Positions 1 to 4,829 of a stretch of DNA of 6,457 nt are shown one piece after another (the stretch's first letter is position 1; each line of letters begins with the position of its first letter). The translations under genes and the position numbers were made by a program. Source of the DNA: CAYGWP01 sp964353455 (GTDB lineage Bacteria > Planctomycetota > Phycisphaerae > FEN-1346); contig CAYGWP010000127.1 in the NCBI GenBank assembly GCA_964353455.1, forward strand, positions 1 through 6,457, written 5' to 3'. A model generated the notes under the pieces. The model was not told the DNA's origin. It made no database searches and saw nothing but the letters and a program-made list of their open reading frames with translations.

Positions 1-1154
1 GCCTTGGCGAAGGCGGGCGGCGGATGGTGCTTCAGTTCGCATCCAACAACTACCTCGGCCTGGCGAACGATCCGCGGGTCCGCGAGGCGGCTCGCAAGGC
101 CGTCGAGAAGTGGGGCTGGGGCGCGGGGGCCAGCCGCCTCACCGCCGGACACACCGACGCCCATGCCGCCCTCGAGGCCGATCTGGCCGCCTTCAAGCAC
201 ACCGAGGCCGCCCTCGTGTTCCCGACCGGCTACATGGCGAACCTGGGCGTCATCTCGGCCCTCGTCGGCCGCGGCGACACGGTCCTCTCTGACCGCGAAA
301 ACCACGCCAGCATCTACGACGGCATCCGCCTCTCGGGGGCCGAACTCGCGCGATACCGACACGCCGATGCCGATGACGCCACCGCGATCATGAAACAAGC
401 GTCGCCGTCTGCGGCGACGGCTAAACGATCGTCGCCGTTTGCGGCGACGGCTAAACGCGGCGCGCGCCGGCTGCTTCTTGTCACCGACACGGTCTTCTCG
501 ATGGGCGGCGACATCGCCCTGCTTGCCGCCCTAGCCGACGCCTGCCGCAGGGCGGGCGCGATGCTTCTCCTCGACGAGGCCCACGCCACGGGGGTGCTGG
601 GGCCGCGGGGTGCGGGGCTGGGCGACGCGCTCCTCTTCGAGTCGCGGCTAAACGGCGCCAAGTCGCAATTGGCGCAGGCCATCACGGCCTCGGTCGGCAC
701 GCTCTCGAAGGCGCTTGGGGGGATCGGCGGGTTCGTCGCGGCGTCGCGCGAGGTGTGCGAACTCCTGGTGAACCGCGCGCGGCCGTTCATCTATTCGACC
801 GCGCTGCCGGCCGCCGCATGCGAGGCCGCGCGGGCCGCCCTGAAGATCGTCCGCCGCGAGCCCCAGCGCCGCCGGCGGTTGCTTGCCCTGGCCGACCGCC
901 TCCGCGCCGCCCTGCGCGACGAAGGCTTCGACACCGGCCGAAGCGAAACGCAAATCATCCCGGTTATCGTGGGCGACCCGGAGCGTGCGCTCGCCCTGGC
1001 CGCAGCGCTCCTGGAGCGCGGCATATTCTGCCCGGCGATCCGCCCGCCGACCGTCCCGCCGCGGACCAGCCGTATCCGCATCAGCCTCACCGCCGAGCAC
1101 ACCGACGAAGACATCGCCCGGCTAGTCCGCGCCCTCGTTGCCGTGCGCGGCTAA
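1..1154 (+). CDS. bioF: 8-amino-7-oxononanoate synthase (5'-truncated by window edge)
   Basis: PLP-dependent enzyme of the alpha-oxoamine synthase family. It condenses pimeloyl-ACP/CoA with L-alanine to give 8-amino-7-oxononanoate, the first step of biotin ring assembly in the cytosol. The frame enters at base 3 with LGEGGRR before the ATG at 24. That ATG falls inside the conserved block QFASNNYLGL, so the true start lies upstream and a few tens of residues are missing. Numbering from the ATG: NHAS with the PLP-stacking His94, DEAHATGVLGPRG (184-196) with the PLP-binding Asp184 and His187, GTLSKALGG with the Schiff-base lysine Lys229 (codon 708-710), RPFIYSTALP (253-262), and the BioF-type C-terminus AIRPPTVP followed by RIRISLTAEHT. 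This last block favours BioF over glycine C-acetyltransferase. Two stretches have no family counterpart: about 127-147 and about 201-213. Both are encoded by palindromic repeats. The stop TAA lies within a repeat tail (GCGGCTAAAC). The gene converges on the BatA-like gene. Confidence 0.93.
   Translation, partial: LGEGGRRMVLQFASNNYLGLANDPRVREAARKAVEKWGWGAGASRLTAGHTDAHAALEADLAAFKHTEAALVFPTGYMANLGVISALVGRGDTVLSDRENHASIYDGIRLSGAELARYRHADADDATAIMKQASPSAATAKRSSPFAATAKRGARRLLLVTDTVFSMGGDIALLAALADACRRAGAMLLLDEAHATGVLGPRGAGLGDALLFESRLNGAKSQLAQAITASVGTLSKALGGIGGFVAASREVCELLVNRARPFIYSTALPAAACEAARAALKIVRREPQRRRRLLALADRLRAALRDEGFDTGRSETQIIPVIVGDPERALALAAALLERGIFCPAIRPPTVPPRTSRIRISLTAEHTDEDIARLVRALVAVRG
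400..456 (+). repeat. Two tandem copies of repeat R1 (hairpin + GGCTAAAC) inside bioF
   Basis: Copy 1 is 400-426 and copy 2 is 430-456, a 30-base (10-codon) period. Each has 8-bp arms CGTCGCCG and CGGCGACG around a four-base loop (TCTG in copy 1, TTTG in copy 2), followed by GCTAAAC. The copies differ by one base. They are read in frame as the near-repeats SPSAATAKR and SPFAATAKR, between the segment ending AIMKQA and the beta-strand segment RRLLLV. BioF homologues normally have only a short loop here. A third copy lies at 1314-1342. Confidence 0.9.
626..653 (+). repeat. Repeat R2, copy a, inside bioF
   Basis: 28 bases, beginning CGCGCTCCTC and ending with the 15-mer GAGTCGCGGCTAAAC. It is identical base for base to the intergenic copy at 1279-1306. 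It can fold as CGCG-CTC pairing with GAG-(T)-CGCG around a CTCTTC loop. In bioF it is read in frame as ALLFESRLN, starting 25 residues before the catalytic lysine. The family usually has a shorter segment between the GL of the glycine-rich loop and GTLSK. Confidence 0.85.
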
Positions 1155-1157
1155 ACG

Positions 1158-1185
1158 CTCGCCCGCCTTCGGCTCGTGGCTAAAC
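1158..1185 (+). repeat. Repeat R2, diverged copy d, just after bioF stop
   Basis: 28 bases that align without gaps to the copy at 2208-2235 (24 of 28 identical by eye), with the core GCCTTCGGCTCG and the tail GGCTAAAC. It lies immediately downstream of the bioF stop codon. That stop is itself in a shorter GCGGCTAAAC tail at 1147-1156. Confidence 0.7.
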
Positions 1186-1194
1186 GAAGCGTGT

Positions 1195-1224
1195 CGAAAC
1201 GATTCGCGGCGAAACGATTCGCGG
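1195..1224 (+). repeat. 15-bp tandem duplication
   Basis: CGAAACGATTCGCGG occurs twice head to tail (1195-1209 and 1210-1224) with no mismatch. It lies in the bioF/BatA-like convergent spacer among R2 copies. No function is visible. Confidence 0.85.
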
Positions 1225-1232
1225 GGCCGAAA

Positions 1233-1306
1233 GTTTAGCCGCGACTCAGCGAGGAGCGCGTTTTCGAGCGGCCAAACACGCGCTCCTCTTCGAGTCGCGG
1301 CTAAAC
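1233..1306. terminator. Long hairpin from two inverted R2 copies; candidate bidirectional terminator
   Basis: R2 copy e (1233-1260, reversed) faces copy b (1279-1306). The 15-base outer arm GTTTAGCCGCGACTC pairs perfectly with GAGTCGCGGCTAAAC. Three unpaired positions follow (AGC opposite TTC), then a perfect 10-base arm GAGGAGCGCG/CGCGCTCCTC, with an 18-base loop at 1261-1278. It sits between the converging ends of bioF (1154) and the BatA-like gene (1308), so RNA from either strand would fold. There is no clear U-run, so the terminator role is inferred from position and stem strength. Confidence 0.55.
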
Positions 1307-1307
1307 T

Positions 1308-2516
1308 TTAATGGCCGTCGCCGTTTGCGGCGACGGCTAAACATTTCGGCGTCGAGACCGCTGCAACCCATCCCTCGGCCGCAAGGACCACGGCGAGTGC
1401 AAGGACGAACCAGCCCGTCAGGTCCGCCGTTCCGCGCGAGACCTCCGTCTGCGCCGCCTCGGGCGCGGCCGCGCGCGCGGAATCGACAATGCGGGCCTCC
1501 TCGGGCGCCGGCGAGGGCGCCGGGGCCAGGGCCTCGACCAGCGAGTGCATCAGGACGACGAACTCCGCCCGGCCCGCCAGGTCTCCCCACGCGGGGGCCG
1601 GCCCGGCCGCAAGGACCACGATGCGCCCCGCCCCGTCGCAGCGGTCGATGATCGCGGCCTGGCCGTCGCGGAACCGGATGAGGTCGCCGCCGCCATCGGT
1701 CACGAGCAGCCGGCGCGCGAACACGGGCGCGCCCAGGTCGCCGCTCGTTCCGCCCTCAAACGCGCCGAGGAGGTCGCTCACGTATCCCGCCGGGTCGATC
1801 GTGATGCCGGCCCGCACATCGCCGATGCCCGCGAACCGGATGCCGAGGACCCGCGCGAGCTGATCGTCGGGCGGGCGGACCTCGGCGGGCATCCACACAA
1901 GTCCGCCGCCGCGCGCGAGGAACTCTTCCAGCACCTTGCCGTCCGCCGGCGCCTGCGATCCGACCCAGAAGACCACAGCCGAGGGCGCCCCGGCGCCTTG
2001 TTTAGCCGCCGCCGGTACGGCTGCGATATTAAACTCTGCGGCCATGCATCGGACGACCTGCTTCACCCCCGCCGTCTCGCCCGCGAACGCCGCCGCCATG
2101 AGGTCGGCCGACCGCACGCGCGCCGATTCCGGCCCGGCGGCATCGACCACGATGACCCTGACGGCCGCCGCGGGGGCGCTCGGGGCCGGGGGCGCGGGGT
2201 GGGGCGACGCGCTCGCCTTTGGCTCGCGGCTAAACGCGCCCGCTACGGCCTTACTCGAGCCCGCCAGCCGCGGCCCCGCAAGCGCAACGACCAGCAGCGC
2301 GACGGCCGCAAGCCGAAGCGCAAGCAGCCCGGCCCGCCTCAGCCACACCCATCCGCGACTAGCCTGGTGCGCGACCTCGGCGAAGCGCATGGTCGGCAGC
2401 ATCATCCTCCGCGCGCTGCGGCGGCCCAGCAGGTGGACCGCCAGCGGAATCGCCAGCGCCACCAAGGCGACCAGGATTGTCCGGTCGGCAAAGTCCATAC
2501 AGGGATTATCGGCCAT
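1308..2516 (-). CDS. BatA-like N-terminal-domain membrane protein of the MoxR/DUF58 module
   Basis: Putative inner-membrane component of the MoxR-DUF58-BatA (aerotolerance-type) system. Residues 8-80 form the recognisable BatA N-terminal unit: a first helix (about 13-31), the basic motif HLLGRRSARR (28-37), a PTMRFAEVA segment, and a second helix (about 62-80) ending ALAGPRL. A soluble middle region follows with alternating strands and helices (VRVIVVDAAG at 119; AVVFWVGSQ, GGGLVWMPAEVR and GRIVVLAAG further on), possibly a glutamine-amidotransferase-like fold. A third helix is at 366-386 (LTGWFVLALAVVLAAEGW). At 402 residues it is shorter than many family members. Two stretches are repeat-encoded: GAFSREPKASASPH (93-106, R2 copy c) and the tail from C392. 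Either the ATG at 2516 or the one at 2498 could be the start; neither has a clear Shine-Dalgarno sequence. Its expected neighbour DUF58 lies 2.3 kb upstream, so it may have lost its operon promoter. Confidence 0.8.
   Translation of the reverse strand: MADNPCMDFADRTILVALVALAIPLAVHLLGRRSARRMMLPTMRFAEVAHQASRGWVWLRRAGLLALRLAAVALLVVALAGPRLAGSSKAVAGAFSREPKASASPHPAPPAPSAPAAAVRVIVVDAAGPESARVRSADLMAAAFAGETAGVKQVVRCMAAEFNIAAVPAAAKQGAGAPSAVVFWVGSQAPADGKVLEEFLARGGGLVWMPAEVRPPDDQLARVLGIRFAGIGDVRAGITIDPAGYVSDLLGAFEGGTSGDLGAPVFARRLLVTDGGGDLIRFRDGQAAIIDRCDGAGRIVVLAAGPAPAWGDLAGRAEFVVLMHSLVEALAPAPSPAPEEARIVDSARAAAPEAAQTEVSRGTADLTGWFVLALAVVLAAEGWVAAVSTPKCLAVAANGDGH
1314..1342 (+). repeat. Repeat R1, third copy, at the 3' end of the BatA-like gene
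   Basis: 10-bp perfect arms GCCGTCGCCG and CGGCGACGGC around loop TTTG, then TAAAC. The core is the same as in the two bioF copies. On the minus strand it encodes the last residues CLAVAANGDG(H) of the BatA-like protein, and the stop codon lies directly beyond it. Confidence 0.9.
2208..2235 (+). repeat. Repeat R2, copy c, inside the BatA-like gene
   Basis: 28 bases ending TCGCGGCTAAAC, 23 of 28 identical by eye to the copies at 626-653 and 1279-1306, and preceded by the same GGGCGACG. The inner part GCC-TTT-GGC can pair, flanked by CGCG arms. On the minus strand it is read in frame as FSREPKASA. It falls in a low-complexity Ala/Pro/Ser linker right after the second membrane helix, a place where extra residues should be tolerated. 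Confidence 0.75.
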
Positions 2517-2552
2517 CCGGCCCCGGCGAGTGCACTCGGGTGTCAGCCCAAC

Positions 2553-2801
2553 TTACGCAGCCATGACCCAAGAAGTACCTCGGCGACGGCGCCAGGGCCG
2601 TTCGGGGCGGAAAGTTCCCGCTACATTTTGAAGGACGCCGTCGGTTCTGGTGAGCGGGATTGCCTCCACATGGCGGAGGCGTTCGGGCAACCGCAGGCCC
2701 AGGTGACTGAGAAACACACGCTGGGAGGCGTCGGGCGTGGTCACGCACCGGACACGCAACGACGGGCCAATCTGGCCGGGTTTTTCAAGCACTTCCCTCA
2801 A
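2553..2801 (-). pseudogene. Possible transposase C-terminal remnant
   Basis: This open stretch reads LREVLEKPGQI, then LRVRCVTTPDASQRVFLSHL, then GLRLPERL, and ends near GVLQNVAGTF. The pattern (helix, short strand, 'TPDxxQ..xL..LGLxLPxRL', then a terminal NVxxTF) recalls the C-terminal end of some IS4/IS1634-type transposases, from memory and without a search. There is no full-length gene: only a TTG can serve as a start at 2801. The frame stays open upstream past 2900 without a plausible start or family motifs, and no DDE residues are visible. After TF the frame runs on through a basic tail to 2553. It lies directly upstream of the BatA-like gene, at one edge of the low-GC block. It could equally be a chance open frame. 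Confidence 0.33.
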
Positions 2802-2916
2802 GTGCAGAAGAAACCACAGACCCGCTTTGCAAGTACGGGCTACCGTGAATGGGTAAAGATACCTTGAAGGGGGACCGCGGCGACCGTCCCATCCAAGGCT
2901 GCCAAGACCGCAGTGG
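2802..2916. other. Intergenic, no gene seen
   Basis: Spacer between gene B and the possible transposase remnant. I see no Shine-Dalgarno/start pair, no strong terminator after gene B (only a weak, mismatched stem near 2871-2890) and no promoter for the BatA-like gene. The drop in GC begins in this area. Confidence 0.4.
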
Positions 2917-3378
2917 CTAGCCTCGTTGCTTCTGCGAAACGCTTACCCCGGCTGTGTTTGCACCACCACCGTCGTCGTCCGGCGGCCACATGCAGATGCC
3001 TCTCTCGGCAAGTTCCGCCATGTGCGCCACCAGACGCTCTTCCTCCTTGCTCCCCTTCTTCGGAAGAAGGGGAGGCACCCCCTGCAAGTAGTTAAGGCAG
3101 CTGTCACGGCGTTTGCCTACATTCTCCATGTACATGGCCACATCTTCGCCCTTGTCGGAAATCTTCTGCATCTTGGCGAGAAGAACCTCAAACAAAGCTA
3201 CCAGTTCGGTCACAACCGCGCGCTGGGGCAGCTCTTGCCACACCCGCATATGTGCGGCTCGGCTGGTCTTGCAGACAAGATGCCCCCAATCCGCATCCTT
3301 CCTCGGCGACTTCTCCCGCTGATGCAGTTCGCCGCAGATGTAATCTCTCATGTGTGCCTCGCCGCGGTCCGCGTTCAT
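2917..3378 (-). CDS. Unrecognised 153-residue protein, gene B of the A-B pair
   Basis: I do not recognise the family. The ATG at 3378 is chosen because AGGAG lies 7 bases upstream and because the start overlaps the stop of gene A as ATGA; a start at 3405 lacks both. The protein is soluble and charged, without a signal peptide or membrane helix. Residues 10-45 are polar and contain CGELHQREKSPRKDADW. Residues about 46-99 look like one or two amphipathic helices (WQELPQRAVVTELVALFEVL, then KMQKISDKGEDVAMYMENVG). A basic PPLLPKKGSKEEERL stretch follows, a second helix (AHMAELAERG), and an acidic DDDGGG tail. Four cysteines (15, 36, 94, 129) do not form an obvious zinc-ribbon spacing. Overlap with gene A implies translational coupling and probably a shared function. 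A perfect 9-bp hairpin lies inside the gene at 3052-3072. Its composition is lower in GC than that of bioF or DUF58. Confidence 0.65.
   Translation of the reverse strand: MNADRGEAHMRDYICGELHQREKSPRKDADWGHLVCKTSRAAHMRVWQELPQRAVVTELVALFEVLLAKMQKISDKGEDVAMYMENVGKRRDSCLNYLQGVPPLLPKKGSKEEERLVAHMAELAERGICMWPPDDDGGGANTAGVSVSQKQRG
3052..3072. other. Perfect hairpin inside gene B
   Basis: CCCCTTCTT and AAGAAGGGG form a 9-bp perfect stem with a 3-base CGG loop. It encodes the PLLPKKG part of gene B. It may simply follow from codon choice; there is no U-run after it on the minus strand. Confidence 0.5.
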
Positions 3379-4067
3379 GATTGAGCTCCTAATACTAGCA
3401 AGCATTCGGGGCGATTTCGCACAGCCTCGTGCGCTTCAGCCAAGAACGCCTTCACGCGCTTGTCCATTTCAAGCGAGAGTGTTGACACCTTACTCATGGT
3501 ATCACTTGCCATACGGAAAGTAGCCTCGCCGCGTTTCAGCACCGATTCAATTTCACCGTTGTCCTTCTCGCTGATCGCCTCGCCCTTGCGGACTTTGTCC
3601 AGAAGGGTCCTTTCGAGTTCACCAGATTCCTTAAGCATTTGCATGAGTCCAGTCGTTGCGGTGTTCACTTGATCCCTGACTTCACGCGCCATGTTGCCAA
3701 CTCCACCAGCACCCTTCCCGGATCCCTCATCCTCCTCCAAATGGTGCAGGCCCGCCATCACACGCTCATTGAAGCGGCCTTTAATTCGATGCATGGCGTC
3801 GTGAATGTAGACGCCGAATTCGATCAATTCCGGAAGCTGCGCGTCCCGCTCAAGTTTCCACTCAACCAACAAGGCATTCAACTGAGCCTCCGAAAGGATG
3901 GCGGCGCCACTGAGGTACATTGTGAGGCCCAGACCTAGCAGATTGCCGTGGTTCAACTGGCCGGGAGGAAAGCCACACAACTTGTGGCGGGCGTCATCGC
4001 GTACAACCATTGTTGTCAGGCCGTGCTGCCAAGGTGCGGGCTTCGCATGCGGATGCTGCGCGGTCAT
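3375..4067 (-). CDS. Unrecognised 230-residue helical protein, gene A of the A-B pair
   Basis: I do not recognise the family. The ATG at 4067 is preferred because AAAGGGGG precedes it by 7 bases; the same frame stays open to an ATG at 4562, but most of that extension looks like non-coding translation. Residues 1-40 are polar and His/Pro-rich (HPHAKPAPWQHG). Residues 42-58 (NLLGLGLTMYLSGAAIL) are hydrophobic enough to be a weak membrane or buried helix. Residues 62-112 are helical and charged. A Gly hinge follows (DEGSGKGAGGVGN, 113-125). Residues 127-218 look like a long alpha-helical, coiled-coil-like region (REVRDQVNTATTGLMQML, ELERTLLDKVRKGE, MSKVSTLSLEMDKRVKAFLA). No enzymatic motif, signal peptide or cysteine pattern is seen. 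It is followed by gene B with an ATGA overlap. GC is 93/180 at 3481-3660 against about 75% in the flanking genes, which suggests horizontal acquisition. Confidence 0.68.
   Translation of the reverse strand: MTAQHPHAKPAPWQHGLTTMVVRDDARHKLCGFPPGQLNHGNLLGLGLTMYLSGAAILSEAQLNALLVEWKLERDAQLPELIEFGVYIHDAMHRIKGRFNERVMAGLHHLEEDEGSGKGAGGVGNMAREVRDQVNTATTGLMQMLKESGELERTLLDKVRKGEAISEKDNGEIESVLKRGEATFRMASDTMSKVSTLSLEMDKRVKAFLAEAHEAVRNRPECLLVLGAQS
3386..3390 (-). promoter_or_regulatory. Ribosome binding site of gene B within gene A
   Basis: AGGAG on the minus strand, 7 bases before the ATG at 3378, located inside the last codons of gene A. It decides the start of gene B and supports a coupled pair. Confidence 0.75.
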
Positions 4068-4187
4068 CAATGTACCCCCTTTGCCTACGTACGCGAAACG
4101 CCAGCCATATTGACGTGCAGCCAGGTTAAGACCACCTATGTACCGGCGGCGGGGGCACGTGTCAAAGGAAAAAAAAGACGCTTTCAT
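4068..4187 (-). pseudogene. Possible short fragment resembling a XylR/LacI-type ligand-binding domain start
   Basis: From an ATG at 4187 the minus strand reads MKASFFSFDTCPRRRYIGG and then LNLAARQYGWRFAYVG, continuing in frame into gene A. The arrangement 'strand - R..YI.GLN.AAR.YGWRF' resembles the first beta-alpha-beta unit of XylR-like regulators (there roughly 'R.ILRGIARYARERGW'), a class common in Planctomycetota and Verrucomicrobiota. No Rossmann continuation follows: after about 38 codons the sequence becomes the unrelated gene A. It may therefore be a truncated relic at the insertion edge, a genuine N-terminal extension of gene A (270 residues in total), or chance. The Shine-Dalgarno sequence before 4187 is weak. 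Confidence 0.22.
4075..4082 (-). promoter_or_regulatory. Ribosome binding site of gene A
   Basis: AAAGGGGG on the minus strand, with a 7-base spacer to the ATG at 4067. It is the only good purine-rich site in front of any in-frame start of this open frame, and so decides the start. Confidence 0.6.
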
Positions 4188-4431
4188 GTTTCGCCTGTAT
4201 GCCGTTGCCTTGCGGCTACCAGCCCACATTTTCCAGTATAATAGGTCAGTCGCATCTAGTGGCCTTTTTTCTGACGGCAGGTCTGCTGCCGCACTTTGCT
4301 CAAGCCGACTTTGACCATTGGCTGGTGGCCCTATGCCATCGGGCCCTGGTCCGCCGGAATCGCCGTCGAGAAGCCATCGGCGGCCGCTCCGCGATATCGA
4401 GATGAGGTAGGAAGGGCGGAGATTGACACCG

Positions 4432-4450
4432 GCCCGACTTCGTGTCGGGC
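4432..4450. repeat. REP-like hairpin
   Basis: GCCCGAC, loop TTCGT, GTCGGGC: a perfect 7-bp stem followed by ATGAC. No U-run on either side, so it looks more like a palindromic repeat unit than a terminator. There is one copy in this window. Confidence 0.5.
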
Positions 4451-4629
4451 ATGACTTACCCCTCTCTCCACCCGCATAGCACTGGGCAGAGTCTCTAAGC
4501 GCCGCGCGCGTGCCGCCCCATGCGGTCGCCTCGCCGCTCGAACGTAGGGGATTATGATGCATATTCCCCCTTGCGGCAAACCGGAAACCCAGAAGATGTT
4601 GAAAAACGTACCTTTAAGTGTCTGTGTAT

Positions 4630-4646
4630 TGCCTATAGTATAGGCA
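4630..4646. promoter_or_regulatory. 17-bp perfect palindrome, candidate operator
   Basis: TGCCTATA-G-TATAGGCA has perfect 8-bp arms about one central base, with an AT-rich centre as in many dimeric repressor or activator sites. It lies upstream of the A-B pair (about 560 bases from the gene A start), in the non-coding block. TATACT on the minus strand inside it could serve as a -10 box, but no good -35 is seen. The binding partner is unknown. Confidence 0.45.
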
Positions 4647-4647
4647 C

Positions 4648-4703
4648 GAGGCCTCTCTGATGAGCGTTACCGCTCGCCTCAGCGGTGCTATCGACACACC
4701 GCT
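4648..4703. other. Cluster of stems, possible structured RNA or recombination site
   Basis: GAGCG (4662-4666) pairs with CGCTC (4671-4675) over a TTAC loop. Directly outside, GAGGC (4648-4652) pairs with GCCTC (4676-4680). Next to it AGCGGTG (4681-4687) pairs with CACCGCT (4697-4703). No tRNA cloverleaf, CCA end or anticodon stem can be formed. Meaning unknown. Confidence 0.35.
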
Positions 4704-4759
4704 CCATGCAACTTTAGCTAGTAGGTCGCCAAACTTGTTCTTGTGAGTTGAACTGGATA

Positions 4760-4787
4760 GCGCGGTGGGCAAGACCGCCCGCCGCGC
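4760..4787 (-). terminator. GC-rich hairpin downstream of DUF58, candidate terminator
   Basis: GCGCGGTGGGC (4760-4770) and GCCCGCCGCGC (4777-4787) form an 11-bp stem with one wobble pair and a 6-base loop. It lies 43 bases beyond the DUF58 stop on the minus strand. It has no U-run, so it would be a weak or factor-assisted terminator. If it works, it would further isolate the downstream genes from the moxR promoter. Confidence 0.35.
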
Positions 4788-4829
4788 GAGTTGCGATCGC
4801 GGCTCGGAAAAAGCGCTCGGCGGACGGGT

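Larger units (their letters stand above)
4188..4829. other. Largely non-coding region between gene A and DUF58
   Basis: No convincing gene on either strand. Contents seen: a TATAAT-like hexamer at 4237-4242 without a matching -35 box on either strand; a 7-bp hairpin at 4432-4450; a 17-bp palindrome at 4630-4646; nested stems at 4648-4703; and a GC-rich hairpin at 4760-4787. The reading frame of gene A stays open up to 4562 but gives Arg/Ser/Gly-rich sequence without motifs before about 4187. Composition returns to high GC at about 4755, which marks the probable right edge of the inserted block. Confidence 0.5.

Noticed and set aside
400..456. CRISPR array
   Set aside because: Only two units with almost no spacer (3 bases), lying inside a conserved coding frame, with no cas genes nearby.
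2763..2785. Rho-independent terminator (GGCCA, loop, TGGCC, then TTTTT) on the plus strand
   Set aside because: The stem is only 5 bp, and no plus-strand gene lies upstream that would need it.
1545..2867. 440-codon open frame on the plus strand
   Set aside because: It is antisense to the BatA-like gene, very rich in Arg/Pro/His without motifs, and is an expected shadow in high-GC DNA. The minus strand carries clear membrane helices and the BatA motif.
2926..3384. 152-codon plus-strand frame opposite gene B
   Set aside because: Gene B on the minus strand has AGGAG at correct spacing and an ATGA overlap with gene A. The plus frame has no ribosome binding site and no partner.
4237..4242. TATAAT promoter box
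   Set aside because: No acceptable -35 hexamer at 16-18 bases on either strand; a single hexamer match is expected by chance in this AT-richer block.
4068..4562. N-terminal extension of gene A from the ATG at 4562
   Set aside because: The added sequence is mostly Arg/Ser/Gly-rich without motifs, and the strong AAAGGGGG site points to 4067. Only the last 40 codons of the extension look protein-like and are reported separately.
4648..4703. tRNA or tRNA-like gene
   Set aside because: The stems do not make a cloverleaf. No T-loop GTTCRA, no acceptor stem and no CCA.
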